A stretch of 64,000 nt of DNA from Nymphaea colorata. Its lineage: Eukaryota > Streptophyta > Magnoliopsida > Nymphaeales > Nymphaeaceae. The position numbers and the translations under genes are program-made. Positions 43,930 through 53,145 of this stretch are shown piece by piece (the first letter of the stretch is position 1; each line of letters starts with the position of its first letter). The notes beneath the pieces were generated by a model. The model did not search any database. It worked only from the letters and a program-made list of their open reading frames with translations, and was not told the origin of the DNA. Location of the stretch: the NCBI RefSeq assembly GCF_008831285.2, contig NC_045146.1, forward strand, positions 16,981,149-17,045,148, written 5' to 3'.

Positions 43930-45996
43930 CTACCTTTGTGAGCCCAACAGGGCCGCCTCTGCTGACTCCATCGATGAAACCGTCGTCGACGTTGCCGTCG
44001 TTCCGCTGCTGCTGGTCGTGAACGAAGAACCAAACTCGTTCGTAGGAGGTGGCGCGTAGAATGGCACCGGCATCTTTTGTGGGAGCCTTGGCATCTCAGC
44101 CTGGAAAGTCAGTACTCTAATCGCCTCCCTCATCGACGGCCTCCTCTCAGGGTCAGGGTGCACACACCACATACCCACCACCATCATCCTTTCAATCTCT
44201 TGTTGATCGAATTCGGATCCCAACCTCTCATCCACGGCTGCCATGATTGAACCGAGCCCGTAGAACTCCCAAATCCACTGCACCAGACGTGCTTCTTTCT
44301 CTCCGATTGGTCGAATGGCCCTTCGACCGGTCGTGATTTCAAGTAATACCACTCCGAAACTGTACACATCACTTTCTGTGCTGTACTTGCCTGTGATCAC
44401 GCACTCGGGTGCCAAGTAACCCATCGTTCCAGCAATCATCGTCGTCTTCGTGGCGAACCCATGATTTGTCAGTCTTGCCAGCCCGAAGTCGCCTAGACGA
44501 GCATTGAACTCAGAGTCGACCATGACGTTACTCAACTTGATATCACGGTGAACAACGCACTGCTCCCACTCTTCGTGCAGGTACAACACTGCAGATGCCA
44601 GGCCGAACACCACCTTCCTCCGTTGAGCCCAGGGCAGGACTGCGCAATCTTTCTTGCTAAAGAGGTGTGAATCCAGACTTCGCCCCTCCAAATATTCATA
44701 GACAAGCAAGAACTCGCCGCGCTCGTGGCACCACCCAATCAACCTCACGAGGTTGCGGTGGCGCAACCGGCTGATCACGCTCACCTCTGCCACATACTCT
44801 TTCTTTCCCTGGCTCGACCCTTTAGAAAACCGCTTCACAGCCACCACTTCATTGGTATCCTTCAAGGTACCACGGTAAACGCCACCGAACCCACCTTGCC
44901 CAAGTTTCTCCTCATCACTAAAGTCTTTGGTAGCAGCAGCGAGATCATTGTATCTAAATTTCCTGGGCCCGGTCTCGAAATTCATTGTCACATCAGGGGA
45001 ACCATCCGTCTCCTCCTCCTGCGCCTCCTTCTCCTCCTCCCCCTCCTCTAGCTCTGCCTTTTTCTTTTTCCTCTTTCTCATAACAATCGAAATTATTGCC
45101 ACCACTATAACGATAAACAGAGGAACCAAACAAGCCACCAGGATGAGGGGCATCTTATTTTGCTTCTTCGTCGTGATTTCCGGCAACTTGGGGGCAGTTT
45201 CCGGAGTCGGGCTGGGGGCGCTAGGTGGTTTGGGGACGGTAGCTGAGAAGCTCCAGGCCGTTATCCGGTGGGCTTCGATGCAATCTCCTGTCGACGCTGA
45301 GAAGCCAACGACGACGGTCTCCGGGAGGACCTTGTTGAGGTTAATGTCTAAGGATAGATTGAGAGGGGGGTTATCGTTCCCGTAGATCAACTGCGAGCTG
45401 AGAGTTGCTGCCGTCGAGTTGTACCTGATGAGGGCAGTTCCACTCAGATTCATCGACTCAACCACCGTCCAATTCGCGGTCACGTTGGATCTGTAGGAGT
45501 TGACATCGATCCCCATATGATTTGCGCTCGTATCCCAGGGGTTCTTGAAGGTGTCGAACTCTATGGCAACGATTTGGCTGTTGTCGGCGCCCGAGGTTGT
45601 GTTGAAGATGCCGATACTTCCACCATAGTTTCCTCGGTTGGGAGTCCAAGTGGAATGGGCGACGAAGAAGGCAAGGCCGTCGCCTATGCAGGAGTTGTTA
45701 ACGGGAACGATTTCAAAGCTGAAATTGCTTTCGAAGTCCGCCGCAAATCCGGTGCCATTATCATAAAGCGTGATTGGCTTGTCATAGATGGCCGAACCGA
45801 CCAGTTTAGAGCTGCTGGTGGTCTTGTCCAGGGAAGTGAGGTCGAGGCCTAACCGGTTAACAGCATAATCACCTGAGCAGTTTAGGCTTTGGCCAGTACA
45901 AGAGAAGGAAGTGGAATTGAAGAGGCTTGTAAGGGCGGTGGAGCAGGGAATGAAGGCGAGGAGGAAGGCCAAGAAGAGGGGCAGCTCCTGAGACAT
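43930..45996 (-). CDS. LecRK-3: L-type lectin-domain receptor-like Ser/Thr kinase
   Basis: A single-exon gene of 688 residues. The signal peptide is 1-22 (LPLFLAFLLAFIPCST). The legume-lectin domain is about 23-252, with IEFDTFKNPWDTSANHMGID at 146-165. It carries an extra Cys pair near the N terminus (SCTGQSLNCSG, 32-42) absent from LecRK-1 and LecRK-2. A short Pro-rich stalk, a transmembrane helix (about 283-306), a basic RKRKKKK stop-transfer and an acidic run precede the kinase (about 346-628). The kinase has GQGGFGGVYRG, Lys388, HRD 483-485, DFG 503-505 and APE 530-532, so it is a predicted active RD kinase. The C-terminal tail is Ser/Thr-rich and ends SSMESAEAALLGSQR. The ATG follows a CT-rich leader shared with LecRK-1 and LecRK-2. 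Of the four copies this one has the most ordinary upstream region and the most complete frame. Its ligand is unknown. Confidence 0.95.
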   Translation of the reverse strand: MSQELPLFLAFLLAFIPCSTALTSLFNSTSFSCTGQSLNCSGDYAVNRLGLDLTSLDKTTSSSKLVGSAIYDKPITLYDNGTGFAADFESNFSFEIVPVNNSCIGDGLAFFVAHSTWTPNRGNYGGSIGIFNTTSGADNSQIVAIEFDTFKNPWDTSANHMGIDVNSYRSNVTANWTVVESMNLSGTALIRYNSTAATLSSQLIYGNDNPPLNLSLDINLNKVLPETVVVGFSASTGDCIEAHRITAWSFSATVPKPPSAPSPTPETAPKLPEITTKKQNKMPLILVACLVPLFIVIVVAIISIVMRKRKKKKAELEEGEEEKEAQEEETDGSPDVTMNFETGPRKFRYNDLAAATKDFSDEEKLGQGGFGGVYRGTLKDTNEVVAVKRFSKGSSQGKKEYVAEVSVISRLRHRNLVRLIGWCHERGEFLLVYEYLEGRSLDSHLFSKKDCAVLPWAQRRKVVFGLASAVLYLHEEWEQCVVHRDIKLSNVMVDSEFNARLGDFGLARLTNHGFATKTTMIAGTMGYLAPECVITGKYSTESDVYSFGVVLLEITTGRRAIRPIGEKEARLVQWIWEFYGLGSIMAAVDERLGSEFDQQEIERMMVVGMWCVHPDPERRPSMREAIRVLTFQAEMPRLPQKMPVPFYAPPPTNEFGSSFTTSSSGTTATSTTVSSMESAEAALLGSQR

Positions 45997-46043
45997 TGCA
46001 GAACAGAGATAGACACAGAGAGAGGACCAAATGGTATTAAGTT

Positions 46044-46165
46044 GATGGAATCGTGGTGGAGATTAATAATTGACATTGACGAAGCCAATTTGTTGACCGT
46101 GTCGATCAGCGTAATTTTGGCCGTATATAAAGATGATGGAATCCTGGTGGAGATTAATAATTGAC
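46044..46165 (-). repeat. 31-bp direct repeat in the LecRK-3 promoter
   Basis: 46044-46074 and 46135-46165 are identical at 30 of 31 positions (gatggaatc, then g or c, then tggtggagattaat...ttgac), with starts 91 bp apart. A related single copy lies upstream of LecRK-4 (about 59645-59675: gatggtggagactcat ... attgacatgg). It could be a duplicated regulatory segment. Confidence 0.7.
46124..46130 (-). promoter_or_regulatory. Candidate TATA box for LecRK-3
   Basis: TATATAA on the plus strand, TTATATA on the minus strand, lies about 130 bp upstream of the LecRK-3 ATG and between the two 31-bp repeats. A start about 30 bp downstream would give a leader of about 95-100 nt. The orientation is ambiguous, so confidence is low. 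Confidence 0.3.
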
Positions 46166-46404
46166 GCCCGAGTTTCTTCTTTTGGGGGCAATTTAGACCT
46201 TCCTTTCTTTAGATCAGCCTTTCTTCCTTATTCATATGCATCTTTCACCATTTCTGATTTTTCTTGTTGAGATGAAAGTTGAGCTTTTGGATCATCTTTT
46301 TCTAAAATACATATTTTAAGAATACCTTTTTTTTTTTTTTTACATATATATATAGTGAGTCTGATTGTTGAATAAAAAAACAGCATTTATAATCGTCCGA
46401 TGCG

Positions 46405-46930
46405 ATGTCCCCAAATTTTGCTCTTGAGAGAGAGAGGGAGAGGTTTAATTAAAAAGTTAAGGTGTCCAAAAAGATATGCTGATTCCCTCTGAAAACTGAA
46501 AGTATTTTTAACTGTGATATACAACAGTTGTATATCGAGAGAATTAAAGTTTTAAAATCTAAAAAAGTCCGAAGATCATTTTTTTTGTAATGGATTACCT
46601 TGAGAATACTAGATTTGTCGTTCTATGTTAATGCAGTTGCTTGTTTTGTGCATGCATAAAAATGAATTTCCATCAGGCTGCAGTGCTAGGGAAAAAGTTT
46701 TAAGCGCCATTAAACAGGGTTCATCGTCAAGTCGTCGCTTCCTATTCACAACTTCCTCCCTATTCACAACTTCGCCCACAGCGTACTCTCTTGACAAATA
46801 ATTTAAAGTAATGGTGACAAGGGGCGGAGGGAGGGGGGGGGCGCCTAGGCCATGGCCCCACCCTGGCAAAATGAAAAAAAAACTTTTACATTGAAAAAAA
46901 AACATTACTTTTTAATCACTCTATGTATTT
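46405..46930 (+). repeat. Right-arm-specific insertion carrying dispersed repeat modules
   Basis: Left-arm sequence 29335-29341 is contiguous where the right arm has these 525 bp. The insert contains a copy of the 13.9/15.1/23.8-kb module (46610-46800: gtgcatgcataaaaatgaat, the tttccatcaggctgca block, ggttcatcgtcaa) and a G-rich ggggcggagggaggg patch of the gcggag-type MITE. Confidence 0.55.
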
Positions 46931-48447
46931 TGTAGATTTAAATTTAGTTTGGCCTTACCCAGATGGACTGTCTTACTCTTTCAACCTCTACAAGTCTCTT
47001 ATAATACTAGAGAGAGAGAGGAAAAAATGTCTTTGTTGGCTACCTCAAGTACTCAAAAGAAATAGGTGCCCTCGTCCTGTATTGCGACTTGCGAGTTCAT
47101 ACCTGCGCTCCTACGAAGTCTTTCTTTTTTGTCTTTCTCCAAAAAAGTTAAGGGCCATTTTCTACATGGGCACGAAAACATAACCAACTGGGTGATTAAT
47201 TAAATTAGTTTGAATCCTAGCTAGGAAACCAGATGATTTAAGATTGCCAAGTGATCGTGCACGCCAAAAAGTTTGAAAAAAAAAAACTCAGATGCTTGGT
47301 CTTGCCTTTGGAAATTACCGACTACACATATTTCTACGAACCAAGCTTCTTCGAAAGTACGGGACTTTGAAGTTCTCAACTTGGGTGCACGCGCTTCCTG
47401 ACTTTGAAATTGTCCAATCCCATCGATTTAGGCTCTCTTTTGTATGGTGGTGTCCGGGAACCTTCCCTCTCCATATTGTTCTATGTTGGCGTCCTTTGAA
47501 CTAATAATTAACATATGCCACAGCCTTCTAGCATTGACTGCAGATGATGTATTGATCTTGTCTATGGCTGGGAACAGCAGCATTTGTGCAGGTAAAGATG
47601 GTCTTGCGGTATTGAGAAGACAGTCTGCGGTTGTGGGCTTGCAGCTTGAACCAGGAGATCGCTGAGATTAAAGGATCTCCTAAAAAGGGGAGTAGCTCAA
47701 CCAGTTCCTTCTTACTCTTTTCACATGAATGCCTCGTATTTTTAGTTTCACTTGAATGAATATCGTGTTCTTAGAATGAACATCGTGTTCTATATTAACA
47801 GTACTTTGTTCTACTTCTGTTAAACATGGAGTGATCCTTCCAATGTTTAACTGTTGAATCTAAAATAGCAGTCTTAATCACACATGTTTTTTTGCAATAA
47901 AAACATTCTTTTGTTTTGAAGCATTTGTTTTACCAACTTACATTTCAAGCACACAATGTTCTTATGATTGAATTGCTTCCACCTGATAAGCCATTTTCGG
48001 GACATGTCTTTCTTTTTTTGGTGAAACCTATCAATATCCCTCAATCCGTTTGGACTTGGACACATCCATTCTTTGATCGGCTATCTACCAAATAAATTAA
48101 ATAATGCACTTTTCGGTAGGTTTGCAAGAAGAACGGGTTCCTTTTTATTCTTAGCCAGACTTCTGTGAACAATGATTAGTTCCTGGGTCCGAGTTTTTTC
48201 ATATATATTAACTAACCTTCTATTTTGTTACCAGAAAACCAAGTCATTCTATGTACAGATTAGATTTCACAATCCAAAGTGTTCCCGACTGCTTCGAACG
48301 TCTTCCCCAACGACGGAAATCTAAAGACAAATAGCTAAAGTTGATATGCTCTCAGACTGAGAGCTCGTTTGATTGGCATTCGCGGACAAGAAGAACATGA
48401 ATATCATGTAAATGTAATCAGAGGCGGAGCCAAAAGCTGTTAATTTG
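46931..48447. other. Spacer within right arm, no gene recognised
   Basis: Holds anchors 46930-47530 and 47650-47710, shared in inverted order with the left arm. 47330-47490 also recurs directly at 63840-64000. No coding signal was found. Confidence 0.5.
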
Positions 48448-48513
48448 GGGGTGCGAATGTCAAAATTTTCCAATATTGTTGAACTCCTATACGAATTTTG
48501 ACATTCGCACCCC
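48448..48513. repeat. Perfect 20-bp inverted repeat (hairpin)
   Basis: ggggtgcgaatgtcaaaatt (48448-48467) and its exact reverse complement (48494-48513) flank a 26-nt loop. It is preceded by gaggcggagccaaaagc, the usual opening of a widespread plant MITE type, so it is probably the core of a very short MITE. Confidence 0.85.
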
Positions 48514-48689
48514 AAGTAGTTTTGACATCAAGCAGTTTATACGACTAAGATGGTATGCACTGGCAGTAGTCTACGAGTAGGCAGTAGTTTAGAGCCAAAA
48601 TTTTCCAATATTACTTAGATATTCTGAACACAACCATTTAGAACAGCAAGAAATTATGTTTCAAGTACAGAGAAAGCTTTAACCTCCTC

Positions 48690-49080
48690 CTTTCACCAGA
48701 GAAGACACTAGAATACCTCCCTGTAAGAACTGAAAAGAAAACAACAATAACATGCCTCGATTAAAATCGTTGACTAAAAATCATAAGACAAATTTCATGA
48801 GGTTTCACCAATTGCACGCATCAAAGAGTCGACCCCATCGGAAAAACAGAACAATCAAACTCACCTCTCAAACTCCAACGATCAGGCAAAAATCAGATGA
48901 GGGCAAATCCTGATCTCTTACTCCCAGTGAGGTCTTTAGAGTTTCTTCTCAGCTCTTTTCCTTTATCGTGCCGTCCCTAGAGTCTCTCTCCATGTCTCTC
49001 TTTGGGCAAGCAATCAATTAGGGTTTTTTGATTGTGCCCCTTTTGTGTTACGAATTTGGAACTACAGGTAAGGCCTTCGC
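48690..49080. repeat. Conserved block, inverted partner of 26905-27300
   Basis: See the left-arm entry. Read plus, it ends with a sequence like a 5' leader (gtctctctccatgtctctc, attagggttttttgattgtg) and gaactacag followed by gtaagg at about 49066-49073, an exon-end-like junction. No open frame crosses it. Confidence 0.55.
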
Positions 49081-51600
49081 ATACCTAAACCCGGTAATTT
49101 TCCCCCCTTTTTGCTGTTTGAAACCTATTTTTGCTTTATGAGGTTGCAGATGAGCTCCGTGTTCACCCTTCGCTGCTATTCTTTACATTTAGCGACTTAT
49201 TTGAACATCAAGTGGAGTTCTCCATGTTGACTCGTAATTGAAACTCTGGTGACATCACACTACTTTATTTCTCATTAAAGTATAAGATGTTTCTAGCTTT
49301 TGAAAATTCATGGACATTAAAATAATATATTTTCTCCGTATAGCTACGCTAGGGCTCGTAACCTGCATTTCTGAACCTAGCAAGTTATTGCTCGGTTTGG
49401 CAAGAAAACTCTTGTAATAATGGTTAGAAATTTAAATATGCTAATTTTGTATAGGATTTTGGGTTCAAATCATAGATTTGATACAGCAAAAAGGGGGAAA
49501 AATAAGAGCAAGTATCGTATCGCTAGTAAAGGTGGGCAACCGGTTGGGTACCCGATGAATAGTTGAAAATGCAGCCGGTGGTGGACTGGGTTGGGATGAC
49601 TATTTGACATTTGGGTCAATAGATAAAAGAACACGTCCGGCCAGGTTAGCCTGAGTCGGGTATTAGGAGCTGAGTCAGTCCGACCTATGTATTTAAAATT
49701 CATCTTTTCACATTTTTTCATTATTATTATTTTCTCTCTCTCACACTTTCTTTATATATATATATATATATAATATAATATAAACTTTTGCCCATTGCCA
49801 AATGCTCCTTAAAACTCTTTGTGTATTAGCTTCCTTATAAAAACTCATGTTTGTTGGTTATGACTTTCTTAAAAACTCTTGATACAACTTTGATGGTTTT
49901 CAATATATTAAAAAATGTAACGTCAACCGATTCCAATAAAGGTAGCCATCTAAACCAAGTACCCAATGAATATAAAGTTGACGGTCGGGTTCTACCCGAT
50001 AACTAAACGGCCTATGCTTTAGGCAGTCAACAAGAGCTTCGGCCCAGCCCGAGGCCTAGTTTGTCGAGCCTGGGTCAGCCTGTCATGGCCCGATGCCCAG
50101 CCTTTAATTACTGGTCAACTAAATTTTACATCTACATAGTATTTTCTACAAAAATATGTTGAACCATGCATTTCAACCAAAATGTACGAAAAAACACTCT
50201 CTTACTGTTGATAAAAAAACCGTTAGCCAACTCCCAAATTGTTGCCTTAAGAAGTCTTTAATTGTTCGGTTAGACCATGCATAAGGCAACTTGGCAATTA
50301 GGGAAGAGGTACTCGACTATGATTAGATGGGTGACAAGTCAATAATGCCACAACGCATTTTTCGTGATCATCTGTGAAAGCCACCGACCGACGCTTGAGG
50401 CAGAGGCTTCGACACAGGTGGTCCATTGCACTTATGCTCGTCGCCCTTCTTTTCCCTCTTCAAATATCACACACTTGAGTTCTGTTTCTTTAGCCCATAT
50501 TTCATGAAAAAAAAAAAAACAAGATTTGAAAGGAAAAAATATAAAGGATTTTAATTTTGTGATATTAGGATGGAAAACCAGAAAAAAGGGGATTTGCCTA
50601 AAGATTGAGCCTAAAAAAATGACAAAGACAGAGAAAAATGAAAGGCAAACTTCGGGGAAAATCTCGCTTCATATCAAGGCATGCATCAAAATAGACTAAA
50701 TGAATCAATCCAAGCTTGTCTAATGTTGTCAATAAAGAAGATAAGAAACAAGGCACTCACAACTAATTGAGAACCAGTGCCTACTTTGAATTGAAAATCT
50801 TCAGGAATTCCTTCAACAAAATTCAAAGAAACCAAACAATACTGAAGGTCGCAAACACTAGCACAAAAACAAGAACTGCAACAGAATACACACAGCAAAA
50901 TATTCCAAACTCATATAATCCAATCTTAACCCAAAAACGCAGTCAAACAAACAGACTGGACAAGGGAACAAGTTTCTATAGTCATCATTTCCTTCAGGAG
51001 CATCCTTGAGACAAGCTGCATGCAGTTCATGACTCGGAGCATATTTGGGAGCCAAACAATCTGAAGGACATAATTCTTCAATTTGAACGAGCTATAAAAC
51101 TGCAGAGAACGCCTGCACCAGCCATTTCATCCTGGCAAGCTTGCACATAGTGAAGCTATCGAGCTGGTGGTGAAGCAAAAATTAAAGTTAAAAAGACCAA
51201 GCATGCTAAGACGACACTGCTTTCTTAGTTTCTGTCTTGTTTCATAAATGATTTTGTCTCTAAATAACATCCAAATTAACCAATTAGTCTCCAACATATT
51301 GATGACACTAATTCTGTATCAAAGTAAACCCTTGAAAATTCGTCGAAGGAGGGTGTAACCCATTCAACACGTCCAATTCGTAGTTCACAAACCAGTGCAC
51401 AAAAGATAAAAGCAAACTATGACGTGAGTATAACTTTGAGAAGTTTCCATCCAACCACCAGAACCAACTTACCCAACACTGCGTTTGGGTCTTGTCTTCT
51501 TCATACTGTCATTAGAAGCACAGAATCAACAATGTCATGCATTCAAATATTCTCTCCATCAAAGCGGAGAAACGACACAAAATGTGGACAGCAACAGGGG
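49081..51600. other. Spacer within right arm, no gene recognised
   Basis: Apart from the TA microsatellite it holds the anchors 49205-49345 and 50265-50640. The region 49520-50110 is GC-variable without a domain. No RNA gene was recognised. Confidence 0.45.
49752..49782. repeat. (TA)n microsatellite
   Basis: About 12 TA units, then tataatataatataa. Confidence 0.9.
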
Positions 51601-51791
51601 TGTAACGACCCGACCCACTCTTGGGCTCGGGCCCTTAGTTCGGCAGATCCCAAGCCGCCCCCTATCAGTTTCAACTCTAAACCTAAAAAGGCTAGAAAGC
51701 AGGACAATCATTTCATTAATAGTCTCCCTTTATAAACCCTTCAAGATCCCTCATAATTTTTTATACAAGACTAAACTTCTGAGGTGTTACA
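51601..51791 (-). repeat. TRIM 3' LTR
   Basis: 191 bp, starts tgtaacgacccgacc, ends ggtgttaca on the plus strand. It is the downstream LTR in element orientation. Confidence 0.9.
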
Positions 51792-51866
51792 ATCCACCCC
51801 CTTTAAGGCACACACGTCCATGCGTGTGGGACCCAAGTCCAAGTATTGAACCGGCTCTGATACCAC

Positions 51867-52057
51867 TGTAATGACCTGACCCACTCTCGGACTCGGGCCC
51901 TTAATTCGGCAGATCTCAACCTGCCTCTTAACAATTTCGGCTCTAAACATAAAAAGGCTAGAAACTAGAACGATCATCTCATTAATAGTCTCCCTTTATA
52001 AGCCCTTCAAGATCCCTCACAATCTTCGATACAAGACTAAACTTCTAGGGCGTTACA
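51867..52057 (-). repeat. TRIM 5' LTR
   Basis: 191 bp, starts tgtaatgacctgacc, ends ggcgttaca on the plus strand. It adjoins the primer binding site. Confidence 0.9.
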
Positions 52058-53145
52058 AGAGGAACTAGCAAAGCCTGGAGAAACAACAATATTCAATACA
52101 AGGGCAAGGTTTTTTCATTTAACTTAACATAAAATTAAAAACAAAAAGAAAAAAAGACAGCATTTGCTGTTCATTTTAAAAATGGAAAAAAGAGACAGCA
52201 CCATGCTTATGCATGCACCTCACTGCCGCTGTGATGGACACGCATCGGGTAAACGTGCGACCCTTGAAGTGTGCACTTCACAGCTTGAAGCACATGCACT
52301 TTACAACAGTGGTGAAAAGTAGAGATTCTTGCATTTTTAGAAACAACTGTGCGACTAAAAATCTAGTTGGCATTTTGGGTCCATTTCCCTTTCCTCTACT
52401 GTTTTGTTTAATTGGCATTTCATTTCTCCCCACTGTGTATTCTTCACTAGACACTTTACTTTGGGAGATCTCTGCAGTTTGGCTGCATAAGGATACATGG
52501 AAAAGGAAGGCAGTGAAATTAATAATTGTGATAATGTATGTGTGAAGAAATTGGATATGATGAAGAACAATGAGAACCATTCATTCTAACAAGTTTTGGT
52601 GATAGAAGCCAGAGGGATCCAACAGGATTTCATAACTGTATTGTCGACGTGCCCTGAGTAGGACGAAAACAGAGGGCCTCACGGATTTTGGCGGTTTGCT
52701 ATGATCATTTATCTATCTATCAAAGGATGGCCAGGAAAAAAGGGATTTTCTTCAAAAATGAAAAAAGAAAAACAAAATGAGATGAAATCCTAACATTGTG
52801 TTTATTGCAGTAAACTTAGTCTTTGCTCAAACTCAAACATCAAAGTTTAGAATCTTTGACAACATATGTTAGAATTGGTTTCTCAACGCTGCACTAGGTC
52901 ATGCGACTAATTTTTGCAACATTCAAAGTCCATCACTACTTCTCCTTCCTCGGTAAGGGGTCTCTACTTAAAAAGCTTTTAGTTTTGTAAAAAGAAACTT
53001 TTCTTGTCCGTTGTAAATAGACACTGTAAAATAACATGTGACCTCTTTGTATATATATTACAGTGCATAATGAAAGAAGAAAGTTTTACTCGCCATTTTT
53101 GGTTAGCCTCTCCTTGCTTTTGCACATTTTCCATGAAGAAGAAAT
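52058..53145. other. End of right arm and spacer before Copia 2
   Basis: Contains the anchor 52690-52890 (gcggtttgctatgatcat, the caggaaaaaagggattttc block, caaaatgagatgaaatcc), shared inverted with 24245-24480 and directly with 62805-62970. The part after about 52980 may be the decayed 5' LTR of Copia 2. Confidence 0.5.

Larger units (their letters stand above)
51601..52057 (-). mobile_element. TRIM (terminal-repeat retrotransposon in miniature), structurally complete
   Basis: Two LTRs of exactly 191 bp each (51601-51791 and 51867-52057) both start TGTAA and end TTACA on the plus strand. The interior is only 75 bp. On the minus strand, TGGTATCAGAGC (51865-51854) follows the upstream LTR after one base, a tRNA-iMet primer site. 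AAAGGGGGTGGAT (51804-51792) lies directly before the downstream LTR, a polypurine tract. Flanking pentamers aggg/g and agagg (51596-51600 and 52058-52062) agree at 4 of 5. It codes for no protein and would depend on another element's enzymes. Confidence 0.93.
41640..52890 (-). repeat. Right arm of large imperfect inverted duplication
   Basis: Partner of 24245-39190, containing LINE tail B, LecRK-3 and its upstream spacer. It lacks the intact LINE of the left arm. It carries its own TRIM (51601-52057) and an insertion of about 0.5 kb at 46405-46930 that the left arm does not have. Confidence 0.85.

Noticed and set aside
46402-46418. tgtccccaaattttg matching the LINE 3' end
   Set aside because: Only about 15 bp match and the neighbouring sequence does not resemble the LINE, so I do not call a LINE fragment here.
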